From the NCBI GenBank assembly GCA_030280995.1, contig JASXTE010000001.1, positions 22,267,106 through 22,331,105 of the forward strand: a DNA stretch of 64,000 nucleotides, read 5' to 3'. Both the position numbers and the translations under genes were made by a program. Positions 35,393 to 47,500 of the stretch are shown piece after piece (within the stretch, counting starts at the first letter, position 1; each line of letters begins with the position of its first letter). This DNA is from Hemileia vastatrix (Eukaryota > Basidiomycota > Pucciniomycetes > Pucciniales > Zaghouaniaceae). The notes beneath the pieces were generated by a model, which was not told the origin of the DNA, did no database searches, and was given only the letters and a program-made list of their open reading frames with translations.

Positions 35393-36559
35393 ATTGTGTC
35401 TTTTTTACAAAATGAATATCATATAATAGTTTTTCAATTTGAAACTGATAGAGATATAAAAAAGTACCACTTTTACCTATTTAATTCTGTTCTTGAACAA
35501 TAATACAATCAAAATATTTACCTGAAGCACATTTTTTAACATGAGAACACTTTGAAAATTATATGGTGCTTATTCCAAGGTTGACACTGAAATTATCACA
35601 CAATACTGCATTGAAGCAAAATTAAGCCCTAAAATTAAAGTTTAAATAAATTTATACTAATTTGTTTTTATTATCTTTAAGTTTTTACATCTAGCTTGAA
35701 TTTTATCTTTCATATGAAAAATTCATTATGTGGTGATTAATTATTTCAACTCATGAGATTACTCTACCAAATAACCATATTTACATGGAATTTTGATGAA
35801 ATACATCATGAAGAGTTCCAGAAAATCATATATGTATTACATCGAATAAATTTATATTGCAAAACCTCTTAGTAGTTGAATATTCAATAGAAAAAAAAAG
35901 AGCAAAAAGATATTTCCTTTTAATTTTAATCATCTTCTTGCATACAAAAATGTAAAAAACTGGATTAAAATTCACTTGTATAAGAATTATACTTCTTTCT
36001 AGACATATAATTAAACAATTTATCAATTATTAGTTCTTAGTGTAAAGAAGCTATTAGCGTAATTCATTGAAACAGAAATTAGGAAAACATATTTCTATCT
36101 TTTATTTTTTTTAATTATGAGTCTTTTCACAGTATTCTAGAATAGAAACTTGATAATTTTGATGGTTCAATATGTTTATTAAATAATTCCATTGAATTGA
36201 AAATAATTATATTGCATAATCAGAAATAATAAAAATACAAAAAAAAATCAGGTAATATGGTTTAAATTAAAAAATAAAAGCTTCAAATTCTTGGTTAAAA
36301 GGAGTTATCATTAAAAAGAACCACTGATCTTATTTTATATTTTTTCAAAAAAAAAATAGAATAAAATAATTAGAGAGGTTAAAAGTGATGTTTTTGAAAT
36401 AAATAGTATAATTTTCAGACTTTTTAATGATCAGGTGAAACTCAAAATGAAAATAAAATTGAGTTTTATAAAAAAATTCTGTCAATGGATCAGATTATTA
36501 ATCTTCCCCTGTTATTATTTCTATAAATTATTCATTAAAATTTCACTATTATTCCAACA
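35393..36559. other. AT-rich stretch without genes
   Basis: No gene or repeat recognised between the DNA transposon and element end C. Short frames here are composition artefacts. Confidence 0.4.
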
Positions 36560-36689
36560 CAGACTCATCCAATTTTGGTTAAGAGCTCAAGATGAGTTCA
36601 AAGTAAAGTTCAGTATGAGTTCAGTCTGAATTTCATCTGACTTCAAGATGAGGACTTGCTAGCAAGTCTCCCCCAAATATTTTGTGGTG
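36560..36689 (+). mobile_element. Element end C with palindrome
   Basis: Repeated GAGTTCAA or GAGCTCAA motifs (36571-36650) lead to the 16-base palindrome GACTTGCTAGCAAGTC (36653-36668), a C run and TTTTGTGGTG (36689). Layout matches ends A, B and F, but palindrome arms differ and remain complementary. Confidence 0.65.
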
Positions 36690-36964
36690 CTACATACAAG
36701 AGTGTGAGAGAAAAATCCTTCCAAAATAAGAAATTACAAATAACAAAGTGTACTAAAATGATGCGCCAATAAATTTTATTTTAAGGTTTATATCAATTTA
36801 TTTGATATATTTTTAAAGTTTACTGTAAGGTCACACTTAGTATGAAATAATTTGAATTAAATTTTTATATCAATAGAATTTTAACTTTTTCAATGAAAGA
36901 ATTTGGATTTAAAACTTAGTATTACTATATTTTTATTTCTCTTTCAACCTGTCATTGAGCACGG

Positions 36965-37172
36965 TGTTAGGGACTCAAATTATGAGGGACATTATTATTA
37001 ATTTTAAGTATCTACTAAATTTACTTATTGTAATTAGTTAATTTATTACAAGTAATTTTAAAGTAAATTTAATAATATAATTAATAATAAAATAAGAATT
37101 AAAGAAGGTGTGGCTTTATCCCAGTAAATAATCAATTATATTACTGGGTAAGTCTAGTAGCCTGGCTGAAAT
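36965..37172 (+). repeat. Short solo-LTR-like element, copy 2
   Basis: 208 bp from TGTTAGGGACTC to GTAGCCTGGCTGAAA. It aligns with 27421-27611, including an internal stem CCCAGTAA/TTACTGGG. Last bases AAA instead of ACA suggest decay. It lies between element ends C and D. Confidence 0.45.
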
Positions 37173-37179
37173 TTATGTT

Positions 37180-37265
37180 AGTTCTAATACACGGCATAAG
37201 TTAGGGCCACCATGGAGCTCAAAGAGAGTGGATTGCTAGAAATTCACCCCAAATTTTCCTGTGTG
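37180..37265 (+). mobile_element. Element end D, degenerate palindrome
   Basis: GGAGCTCAAAGAGAG, then ATTGCTAGAAAT (37232-37243, one base off a perfect palindrome), ACCCC, TTTTCCTGTGTG. The weakest member of the end family. Confidence 0.5.
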
Positions 37266-38103
37266 TATGATTTTTTTTACTAATCACCACATTTAGTAAA
37301 TATTTAACTCTTGGACTTTGGAAGTGATTAGGTAAACCTTGACTGCTTATTTTTTATGTATTTCATTCAATGTTCTCAATGAATACATTGGTATGAAATA
37401 ATAAGAGTATATTATTTTCTATGTGTATTTAGAGAGAATTTTTTCTACTTGTTTCTTGGCATATTTTAGTGATTGAGGCTCGGAGTTTTCAGCCAGTAGT
37501 TTAAAATAGTGGAAATTGATAAAATTTGGTGATGAGTAGTGAGTATAGTGAATTGAAAAGAGAGTTTTTGAAACAGTGGTGGAATAAAGGGTGTGATTAA
37601 ATATCTTGATGAGAAATTCAAAATGAAAAATAATTGGCAGGGAGAGGTGTGAATTAATGATGTAAAGTAAGTATCTGTAAGTATATATACATACTTGTAC
37701 CCAACATTTACCAAAATAAATAGCTAATGTGAGGTGTAAATGAAATGGTGCTGGAAGATGCATCAAAGTAATAATTAAGTGTTCATAGAGTGGGATGTTA
37801 CCAAAACAATGGTAGATTCCCTAATAGCATTATTATATACACTTAACCTAGATATCTCTCATCAATTTTCTTGTTTAATTCAAATTTACTAACTTTTAAC
37901 CTAACCTAGTGATAGATAAGAATGTTATATGGCTTCTGTTTCCGCCTCATAATAACATCCATCATTCTCTTTTATATGTTTATTGTAATTTATTGTGTAG
38001 TTAAACGCTAATTCATATTTATCTTATCATTTAAAGCTTTGTCCCCCTTTCAATTTCTGTCATTCATTTCTATTGTCCCTTGTTTCATAAATTTACCTGC
38101 CGC
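37266..38103. other. Unassigned sequence
   Basis: No gene supported. A 115-codon frame on the minus strand (37419-37766) has only low-complexity, AT-driven content. Confidence 0.35.
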
Positions 38104-39219
38104 TGTGGTAGTCAAAAGTTGAGTATGGGACACAAGTTTATTATAAAGGAATTTTTGTTTAATGATTGTTGAGATTGGAAAGGCCAATCTTATTTTAAAA
38201 TATTTATATAAAATAAATTAAGTATTAAAAGTGGCTAAAAAGGGTTAATTTTATGGGTCAAGATATAGCAATTATTTATTGGGCAGGAAATGCAAGTATA
38301 GTTTAAGAAGTGGATGGAAATTAAAGTTGGGAGTCTTGAGAGTCTTTGGTTATTTTTCTGGAATTTTCACTATTTTTTTGCTATTTTTAATAATTTTATA
38401 AAGTATTTTTGATTTTTCATAATTTGCTTAAATTTGATAATTTTTTACTAAGTGAATAGGGCTGTGCAGGCTATGAAAATTAGAATTGAATATAAAGGAG
38501 AAGTAGCTCTATTATCTGTAATTTTTCTAGATTTTTAATTAATATTTTAAAGGTTCTAATTGAGTCCAGAAGTCCAGACAAGCTCCATAAAAACTCTGGA
38601 GATTTCCGGAGAAGCTTGGGAATGCTCCAGTTAGGGAAAGTAGGGTGCTTGAAATACTATGCATATAAAGCCTATAGACCTTAAATTAGATACAGAAATC
38701 CAGCTGGCTAAAAACTTGTATCTGAACAATCAAAAATCATACAACAACCAAACACCAACAACACATGTTTTAACAATCAATTATTATTTCATAACAAATC
38801 ATAAAATTGTAATACCCTTATAAATATAACACTTTTACATAAAAGTATATTAAATTCACTCATCATCATAAATATTAACTTATAGGGTACCATTTTAAAG
38901 ATCTCAACACCAGGGATCTGATTTTTACAACTAAATAATATAAAAACAAAGCTTCATAAAAACATACTTTTCAATCATTTATATAGCTTTTCTAAATACA
39001 GCTTCACTGTTGTGTTTTTCAAACTCATTATAAAGAACACAGATTATACATCTCAAAACCATTAATAACAAATAGTTTATTGGTTATTTCTTATCAAGTA
39101 GAGGTTATAGCTTAGATAATTGTGAACTCTTTATTTACTCAAAGGGGCAGGGTTTCCTTTGGTTTATCCAACTCCCTTGGTTTCTTCTACAGCAAGGAAA
39201 CTATAAGAGTATTTCCACA
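38104..39219 (+). repeat. Putative 5' LTR of Gypsy-3
   Basis: Proposed ends TGTGG (38104) and CCACA (39219) are inverted to each other, as LTR ends usually are, and the right end is one base from a primer-site-like TGGTGGCACCC. A TATA-like GCATATAAAGCC at about 38660 fits a promoter. Gag begins 120 bases later. No 3' LTR remains for comparison, so the left end is a guess. Confidence 0.4.
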
Positions 39220-39220
39220 T

Positions 39221-39231
39221 TGGTGGCACCC
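39221..39231 (+). other. Putative primer-binding site of Gypsy-3
   Basis: TGGTGGCACCC, one base after CCACA. It would pair with a tRNA ending GGGTGCCACCA. Confidence 0.5.
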
Positions 39232-39339
39232 AATTTGGGGTTCAAATTTTTTGGTTTTTAATCAATATTACTTGATATCTGGACTATCTTAGCCTGCAAG
39301 AGGCATATTTAAAAAATTCTAATCTTATATATCTTTGGG

Positions 39340-40860
39340 ATGTCTTCTGCTACTGGATCTTTTTTTCTTCCTGTTGGTTCTTTGGTCAGGATTGTTTCTT
39401 GGGATGGGCCCAAGTTTAATGTGGAAGAATTTAAATGGTTTTTAAAGTAATATGAAGCTGCTGCTGCTGTTGATGGGGCTTCACATTTGGACATGGTGAA
39501 GCAGGTTAGGTTCTTTATTGTTGATAGAAAGGTGGAATTGAAGGTTATTGAGATGGAAGGTTATAAGAACTGGGATTGGATAAAATTGTCAAAAGAGACA
39601 GTTGATACATGGGGAGTCAGGCTTACTATGGTGGACCTCAACAAAATTGTTAGTGAATGGAAAGCCAAAGGTGGTGTTTCTAATATGGTGGACTTTAAGA
39701 TTCTATGTAGGCAGTTTATTTAATTGGTTGAATATCTGATTCTTATGGAGGAGATTTGCCATGAAAATCAGGCAAAGGATTTATTTTGGTCAGCATTTAG
39801 TAGGGATATCAGGATGGAGGTATTGAAGGAACTGTCTAGGAACAACAAGATGAGGGACATACCAAATGGAGAACAGAAACTACCAGATTTAGAGGTCATT
39901 AAGGAGAGTATTCAAGCATATTTAAAATTAATGGCTTTGGACAAGTATCAAGAATCTTGTACTCAATATTTTAGCAATGTTAGTAAAGTTTTGGCCAAAA
40001 ATAATGATATTTTGGTTAAGGCTTAAGAGGCAAAGAAGGCTCAGTTGGGACAGACTGTTGCTAAGGTTGAGGGGGATGTTGATAATAAAATGGTGGGTCA
40101 TTTAGCTGACTTAACTAAGCAGCTTTAAATAATTTTTCAAGAAACTCAGAAGGCCAACAGATTGCCTGTGTCTTCTTCTTTTACTTCTTCTTCTTATTAT
40201 CAACCCAGGGGTTATGAGAGGAGGAACTATGGCTTTAATAGATATGGTAACCACTTTAATTGTAATGATAATGGTGGTAGTAGTGGGAATGGTTATATTG
40301 GTGGTTATGGAAAACCTAAGGTGTGCTCCTATTATAATAAGATGGGGCACAAAGAAGCAGGTTGTTATTTTTTGGATAGGGACTTTTAGGCTTGTAGAGT
40401 AAAGTTTTATTGAAAGGTTTATAAATTCCCTGATGGATCTTCCATCAAACCCAGTGACGGGAAAGCACCCTTGGAATTAGTTAGGAGGAATTCAATGGCT
40501 TAAAGGAGAGCCAGATTTATAGAATTTACTGGTGATGATGATAATAATAATTCTAAAGGTGGTAAAAAGAATGGTGGTACTGATGGTGGAAAATTAGATA
40601 AGGGTAAAAAAAAGAGGTCAGTAAGGACACTTTTACAACTTCATATGGTAGATTAGAGTTTGGAACAGTCGCTAGGGATTATTTCAACTGTAAGATTGGT
40701 GAATATGATGTTGATGCTGCTAGAAGATCAGCTGCTACTAAAGCTGAAAGTAGCATTCAGAGCCAACTTAGGGCTACACCAGGAAAAGCTGAAATTAAGA
40801 AAATTAAAAAGAAAACTTAAGTCAAGGACAAAATTTGTAAAATTCATATGGGAATGGCAG
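39340..40860 (+). pseudogene. Gypsy-3 Gag, decayed
   Basis: ATG at 39340 (MSSATGSFFLPVGSLVRIVS) starts 120 bases after the proposed LTR. One frame continues through WDGPKFNVEEFKWFLK, a TAA at 39448, HLDMVKQVRFFIVDRKVEL, TAA at 39721, then LVEYLILMEEICHENQ and QYFSNVSKVLAKNNDILVKA, with more TAA or TAG stops near 40024, 40126, 40387, 40501 and 40653. A zinc knuckle near 40320 reads CSYYNKMGHKEAGC: the second Cys of the CCHC pattern is Tyr. The capsid style (Q-VRFF, W, GG-V) matches a basidiomycete Ty3/Gypsy lineage I know from memory, distinct from the chromoviruses here. Every stop I read in this frame is TAA or TAG. Confidence 0.75.
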
Positions 40861-43285
40861 ATATGGGGACTCCCAGTTATTTAAAATTTGATTTAAATGG
40901 TGAGACAATTCCTTTTGATGAAGAATTTGATTCTGAAGAAGATGTAAAAATAGCCTCTCTTCCCAGACCAAGTTTTTCTGACCCAACTCCTATGGAAGGG
41001 GTAAGGAGAATAAGTGATGGATCTGGATTGGTGAAAGAAGCTGGTGATCGAGCTAGGGTTGTGGTAGATGAAGATGTCTTAATGGGGGGTGAAGATGGTA
41101 ATGTGGGTCCTCAAGAGGTGCCCAGGGCCAAGATTATTAAAACAAAATTTTAATATGAAAGGCCAGTAGTATCTGGTCAAGAAATTGCTATGGAGACAGT
41201 TTTGGGTAGAGTGAATCAACTCCAGATTCCTTGACCTTTAGGTGAAGTATTTATGATTAGTCCTTCCCTTGCAGCAAAGAAAAAGAAGCATCTGACAAAG
41301 AGAAGGGTATAAGTTGGAGAAGTGGAGTGTATATGTGAAAATGCTTAAATGTTTGGAAAGGAAGTGAAAACTTATTCTTCTGCTCCTTTAGGGTATTTAA
41401 TGGTGTTATTAAATGGTAAAGAGGTGAAGGACCTAGTGAGTTCTGGGTCACAAATTAATTTAAGTTCTTTAGAGCAAGCAACTATTATAGGCTTTCCAAT
41501 TAAAACTGGTACTGGTGGTAATTTAAGAGGGATAGGTGGGCATGCTACTGAACTTATGGGTACAGAAGAGCATGTCAAGTTATGTATTGGTGGATCTGTT
41601 GAAAGAGTGCACTTTTATGTTGCCAGGGGATCAGTAGAAACAGTTCTTGGTGGGCCCTTTTTGATGGATTTTGAAGCAAGGATAGGTTTACAGAGTGGAA
41701 TGGGAATTAGTTTAGAGATTACTGGTGACAATATGAGAAGGCTTTAATTACAATCAGAACCTCCAGGAGACAATGGCTGGGAAACAAGACCTTGTCTTAC
41801 CACAATGTGTCAGTGTTGTTCTTGCACCAAGAAGAGGCAAATAAAAAGGTTAGTTTTGGGTGAATTAATTGAAAAAGATAAGTATGAGTATCCTTAGTTT
41901 TTGGGTTAGATAGGGTTGATATATCTAATTTTTGAATCTCTCCTCAAGAAGAGATCCCAGATTGCAATAGGTAAGCTCACTTGGAGATAATTCAAGTGGA
42001 TTCTAAAATATTTTCTGTTTATATTTCATTGGAACGTCATTATGTTTTGGGTTTTTTTATATGTTTGTTATCTTTATCAAATTATTCTATAAAATTTGAA
42101 AATGGTTCAAACAGAAAGATGGGATATATTATGTTGGATAAAATTTGGAAAGGTAATTTGGTAAATTATGGTGATATTAGTGGTGGAATATTTTATGGCC
42201 TCCAGAATGAAGATAAACTGCATAATAATGATCTCCAGGATGAGGATAAACTTCAATTATTATATAATAATCAACAAAAAAATCTTAGTATAATTAAATC
42301 ACATTAAAATAATATTTGTGATGATTCTATTTCTTTCCTCCAGAAAGAGGTTAAACTTCCAACTTTATTTACTGGTGATTTTGTAATGGAAGATGAAAGG
42401 GAAAAAGGTGTTGGAAAATTATATGATAAATTAGACAAATAAAAAGGGGGTAGTAGTGATAAAAATAAAATTTTTGAAAATAAAAATTATGTTTCAACTT
42501 ACTCTATTTCTGATTCTGGTTCTGAAGATGAATAAAATTTTTATAACAAATTGTACAATGGCAAAACTATAAAGGACCAAGTATCTCAAGTAAAAGTGGA
42601 TGTTGGAGCAACATAATATAAAAAGGTAGCAAATAAAATTAGGCCAATTAATGAGCCTTTTCCAGCTGAATTAAATCTGCCTTTGAGAAGAACAAAATTA
42701 TCAAGAGATCCATATGACTGACATTTAGTCAAGAATCTGCCTGAATTTTCTGAAACTTCCAGAATCACTGTCAAGAGATTAGAGGGTTTGAATTTTGGAC
42801 CTGAAGGATGGCTGTCAGGTGAAGAAAAAAGGTTGTTTATGGATGTAATGGATAAGAGGGAGAAAGTCATTTCATTTGTAGAAGAGGAGAGCAGTGTGTT
42901 AAAGCTTTCTTATGGGGAGCCCTACAAGATTCCAGTGATTTTACATGAACCATGGAAACAGGAACCAATTCCTATACCCACTGCTTTAAAGGAAGATTAT
43001 ATCAAAGTCATTAGAGAAAGAATTGGAACTCGATTATATGAACAATCATCACCAAATTATTCAAGTCCAGTATTTTTTATTAAAAAACCTAATGGCAAGC
43101 TTAAGGTAGTTCATGATTTAAGAGAACTAAATAGGGTTACAAAAAAAGATTCAGGAATACCACCTAGTGCAGAAGAGTTTTTAGAAATTTTTTCAGCTAA
43201 AGTGTGTTATGGTTTAGGAGATATAATGGGGGATATTTTAAAAGAGAGTTGAAACCAGACTCAAGACCACTTAAAAATTTTGATA
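40861..43285 (+). pseudogene. Gypsy-3 protease and first part of RT, decayed
   Basis: After an acidic linker (FDEEFDSEEDVKIASLPRPS) a protease-like block lies at 41349-41747: APLGYLMVLLNGKEVK, then LVSSGSQINLSS. Relatives have D-S-G here, so the catalytic Asp is replaced by Ser. A spacer with several stops follows. RT begins with GLNFGPEGWLSGEEKRLFMD (42782), PYKIPVILHEPWKQEPIPIP, SSPVFFIKKPNGKLKVVHDL, ELNRVTKKDSGIPP and CYGLGDIMG. One base too many (GGGG near 43228) shifts the frame before YFKRELKPDSRPLKNFDTS. It stops at 43290, where Gypsy-2 is inserted. Confidence 0.8.
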
Positions 43286-43290
43286 CATCA

Positions 43291-44428
43291 TGTCGGTCAG
43301 TCATGTAGAAGAAGGTAAGAAAAAGAGGAGAAAAGGAGGAGAGAAGGAGGAGGACAAGGGAAAAATAAAAGAAATAAATTACAAAAAGATATTTAATTTA
43401 TTTAAGAGGGAAACAACGGCGAGCAACTTTGAGAGATGACAAAAACTTAGAATTTATTAATAATAATACTATTTAATGTAAGGGTTCTGCGCGGCAAACA
43501 CTTTTAATTACTATCAAACTTAAAGCAACCTTTAATTTGTTATATAGAATTTTAATTAGAATTGTATTACTAATAAAAAAATATAAACATAGTAAAATAG
43601 TATTTAATTTGTGGAGTGTATAATAAGTGATGAGGCTACAGGGGATTATCCAAGGCCCTTTTATAGGCAATGGGTCCTCTGAAGCGCTACTATCTTTGTA
43701 AATACAATGATTAGAATGGAATAAAACAAATATATCAAAAGAGTAAATGAAACATAACAATATAGAGAAAAACATGAAACAAATAATTAAAACCCCAATT
43801 AAGAATCCAATTTCCCCGCCATTAATTCCCAAATCAGTAAGTGACAATAGTGAATAACTAAACAAGATTGGAAACATAGGAACTATGAGAAATATAATTC
43901 CAAACAGATGGTACATTCTGATTAAAGGACATTTTAAGTGAAACAAAAAATAATTTGACGCAACAAAACAAGCAATTAATCTCAATTTAGTCCAAATTAA
44001 TTTATTTGTTTTTTTCTAACACAATTAAGGGTCAAAAGAAGCGTCATTAATTATTGTTTAGTATCATATGAGAGGTATTATTTAATATATAAATTTAAGT
44101 AATTAATTTAAATATATTATAAATCAATTTTACACTTGTAATTATAATATATGTTTTTCAATTAATTAAATATAAATTTATAATTATTAAATACATAAAA
44201 ATGCGCCATTATTTGTAGAATATATTATATTATTCTCAATTTAATTGTATATAAAAATATATATAACCAATAAATTTAATGTAACACTTGTATATAATAA
44301 AATTCTTATATAATTTCATTATGCAATAAAATATTAAGTTATATTCATTAAATACAAGTCTTACCCACTCTTTAAGGTTTTATAATTTATATATCATTTA
44401 CTGGACTCCTGGAATAGCCTGGCTGACA
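43291..44428 (-). repeat. 3' LTR of Gypsy-2
   Basis: 1138 bp, TGTCGGTCAG to GGCTGACA. The TATA motif of the U3 is at 43658-43665 (CTTTTATA on the plus strand). Confidence 0.95.
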
Positions 44429-44440
44429 CTCCCTCACTCT
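44429..44440 (-). other. Polypurine tract of Gypsy-2
   Basis: Minus strand AGAGTGAGGGAG directly against the 3' LTR. Confidence 0.7.
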
Positions 44441-44511
44441 AAAAAAACAATAAAAAAATGCTAAGATTTTTTCTTTTTGTATTTTTTCAACAGAGCAGGC
44501 AGATTTGAAAT

Positions 44512-47500
44512 TTACTTGCCAGGTATCCATGCATCATGTTCAGATGATTTGTTCTTATATCTCAATAAATATTCAGTACCTCTCTCAGAAGTGATAATTC
44601 TATCATTGAGAATTTTATCAATTTCTGCTGTTTCTGTGACTTCCTGAGGGTTCATCTTAGGTCTTCCTCTTCTTTTTGGAAATAAGTCACTGTTGGAAGT
44701 ATAAGGTTTAAGCAAGGAAATGGGAAAGACAGGATGTTTCATATCATATGGAGAATACAATACAACTTCTACTGCATTATCACCAACCATTCTTTTAACA
44801 ACAAATGGTCCTACAAAAGGATCTTTTAATTTGTGGTTACCCTGTAAATTGAAATGGACAGTAGAGATCAACACTTCATCACCCTTGTTAAATGTGTATT
44901 CTTTATGGGATAAATCCCATCTTTTCTTTTCATATTCAAATGCTTTATCAATACAACTTTGAGAATGTTTTCTGCATAGCTGTTGCATTTGCATAAAAGA
45001 TTTTAAACCAGGGTGTAGTTCCAACTTAGGTAATTTATTATTGAGAATCTGAGCAGGAGTGTTTGGGACATAACCTAACCAAAGCTCAAAAGGCTTTTTC
45101 TCAGTGAAAGAATGAACAGTGCTATTATATGAAAATTCAAGACCAGGCAAAAGAGTGACCCAATCATGAGTAAATCTGTCATTGTCTTTATATTCTAAAC
45201 CAAAGGCACAATACCTTCTAATCATATCTTCCAGAGTTTGAATCATTCTCTCAGCTAGACCATCAGTCTGAGGATGGTGAGCTGTAGACAATTTCAACTC
45301 ACAGCCACAAATATCCATCAAAGAGGTCCAAAACTCAGAAGTGAATTTTGGATCCCTATCAGAGATAATGGCTTTTGGAAAACCAATAATATTAAACATG
45401 TAAGACCACCATAAGAAAGCTAATTCTTTGGTGGATACATCTTTGTGGGTTGGAATAAATTTGCACATTTTTGTGAATCTATCAACTATTACCCAACAAG
45501 AGTTAAAGCTGTCTTTACCTGCAACAGGAAGACCAGTGACAAAATCCATATTAATGATTTTCCAGGGAGCACTAGGTGCTTCAATATGTTGTAATAACCC
45601 TGCTCTCTTACCTGTTAACCTTTTAGATTTTTGGCAGGAATCACAAGATTCAACATATAATTTTGTGTCTTCAGACATATTAGCCCACCATGCAGTGTTT
45701 TTGATTCTAATCAATGTTTTTTCAAGATCAAAATGACCAGCTAATATGTCATCATGACAAAGTTTGAGGATAGTTTCTTTCATTGAAGGAGGAATAACAA
45801 TTACATTGGTAAGCTTCCTTCTATAATATATATAACCATCTTCAATAGAAAACTTTCCTTTACTTGAAGCATTTTGGTACTTTGCAGGAAGAGTTTTTAT
45901 TAATGCTTGAATTGAAGCATTCTTAGGATCATTCAAAATAGTAACCAATTTATTTAAGTCAGAATCTTTATCATATGAATCCAGTATTAACTGTAATAAC
46001 TCTTCTTCCATATCAACTATAAATATACCATGTATATGAACAGTATCATCTTCAGGTACATAAGCAGGATTTGAGTCATTATTTGGCAGAGGCAATCTGG
46101 AGAGCATATCAACATTATAATGAACATTTCCAGATCTATGGATAATAGTCATCCTTCCTCTGTATTCTTGAACAGCAAGTTGCCACCTGAACATATGTCT
46201 GTTAGGTGTTTTGAGGTTTAAGAGAGATTTCACAGCACTACAGTCAGTTACCAACTCAAATTTTTGGTCATCCAAGTAGTAATAAAGTTTCTCAAGAGCC
46301 CAAACAACTGCTAAGCACTCCAATTGAGTGGCACCATATTTCAATTCACTATTTCTTAAGGTTCTTGAAATATAACAAATTACAACCTCTGAGGATTTAT
46401 CATTAATAATTTGCTTTTGGTGAAGGGCAGCTCCCAGACCAATAAAGCTAGCATCTGTATAAAGTACAAATGGCTTGTTAAAATCTGGAAGAGCCAATAT
46501 AGGGGCTGTCATTAAGCAACTTTTCAATGTATTAAAAGCTTCCTGACAGTCATTATTCCAGAGAAAAGCAACATCTTTTCTGGTTAGTTTTGTAAGAGGC
46601 AAGGCTATGACCTGATAATTTTTAATATATTGTCTATAATAGCCACACATACCCAAAAAACTTTGGATTTCTCTTACAGAAGTTGGTGCTTTCACATTTT
46701 GAATGGCAGCAACTTTATTATGGTCTACACAAATTTGTAAGCCTGACACAACATGGCCAAGGACTTTCAAAGATTGAAAACCAAATTTACACTTTTTTAA
46801 AGATAAGGTCATATTGATTTCATCCATTTTTTGGAAAACTCTATTCAAATGAATCATATGTTCATCAAAAGTTTTAGAAAAAACAATAATATCATCAATA
46901 TAAACCATGAGCCAACCTTCAATAATTTCTTGATGGAAAGTGTTATCCATGACCTTCTGGAAAACTGAAGGAGCATTTTTAGGGCCAAATGGCATCCTAA
47001 CATACTTATATATTCCCATATAAGTAGCAATAAGTAAAAAATTTTGAGAATTTTTCTCAACTGGAACTTGATGATAACCTTTATTACCATCCAGACAACT
47101 AATAAATTTTGCACCTTGAAAGGTAGCATGTATTGAATTAATTCTGGGTAAAGGATAAATATCATCAACAGTATAAGTATTTAAAGCTCTGTAATCTCCG
47201 CATAATCTAGCTTTATCTTTTTCATAAGAAATTAAGACTGGGGAGATGACACAATATTTGGGGGTGACATCCACTTTCTCAATGATATTCATTTTCAATA
47301 ATGTTTCAATATTATCTTCAATATCTTTTCTTTTTGATGGAGAAGCAGGATATGGTTTTTTCTTAAGGGTAGGAGGAATATCACTCAAATTACAGGATAA
47401 GGTAATCTTCATTTCTTCTTGAACAATTCCCAAGACATGAGACCCATGAGCAAAAGCCATAGGGAAAGAGGTAATAGAGGCAACAATAGAATCTTTTTGT

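Noticed and set aside
37419..37766. A 115-codon minus-strand frame
   Set aside because: Composition is low-complexity and AT-driven; no motif, intron or neighbour supports it.
43473..43985. A 170-codon hydrophobic frame inside the Gypsy-2 LTR (minus strand)
   Set aside because: It has no ATG at its start, crosses the TATA box, and the other LTR has a stop in it. Most likely a by-product of AT-rich sequence.
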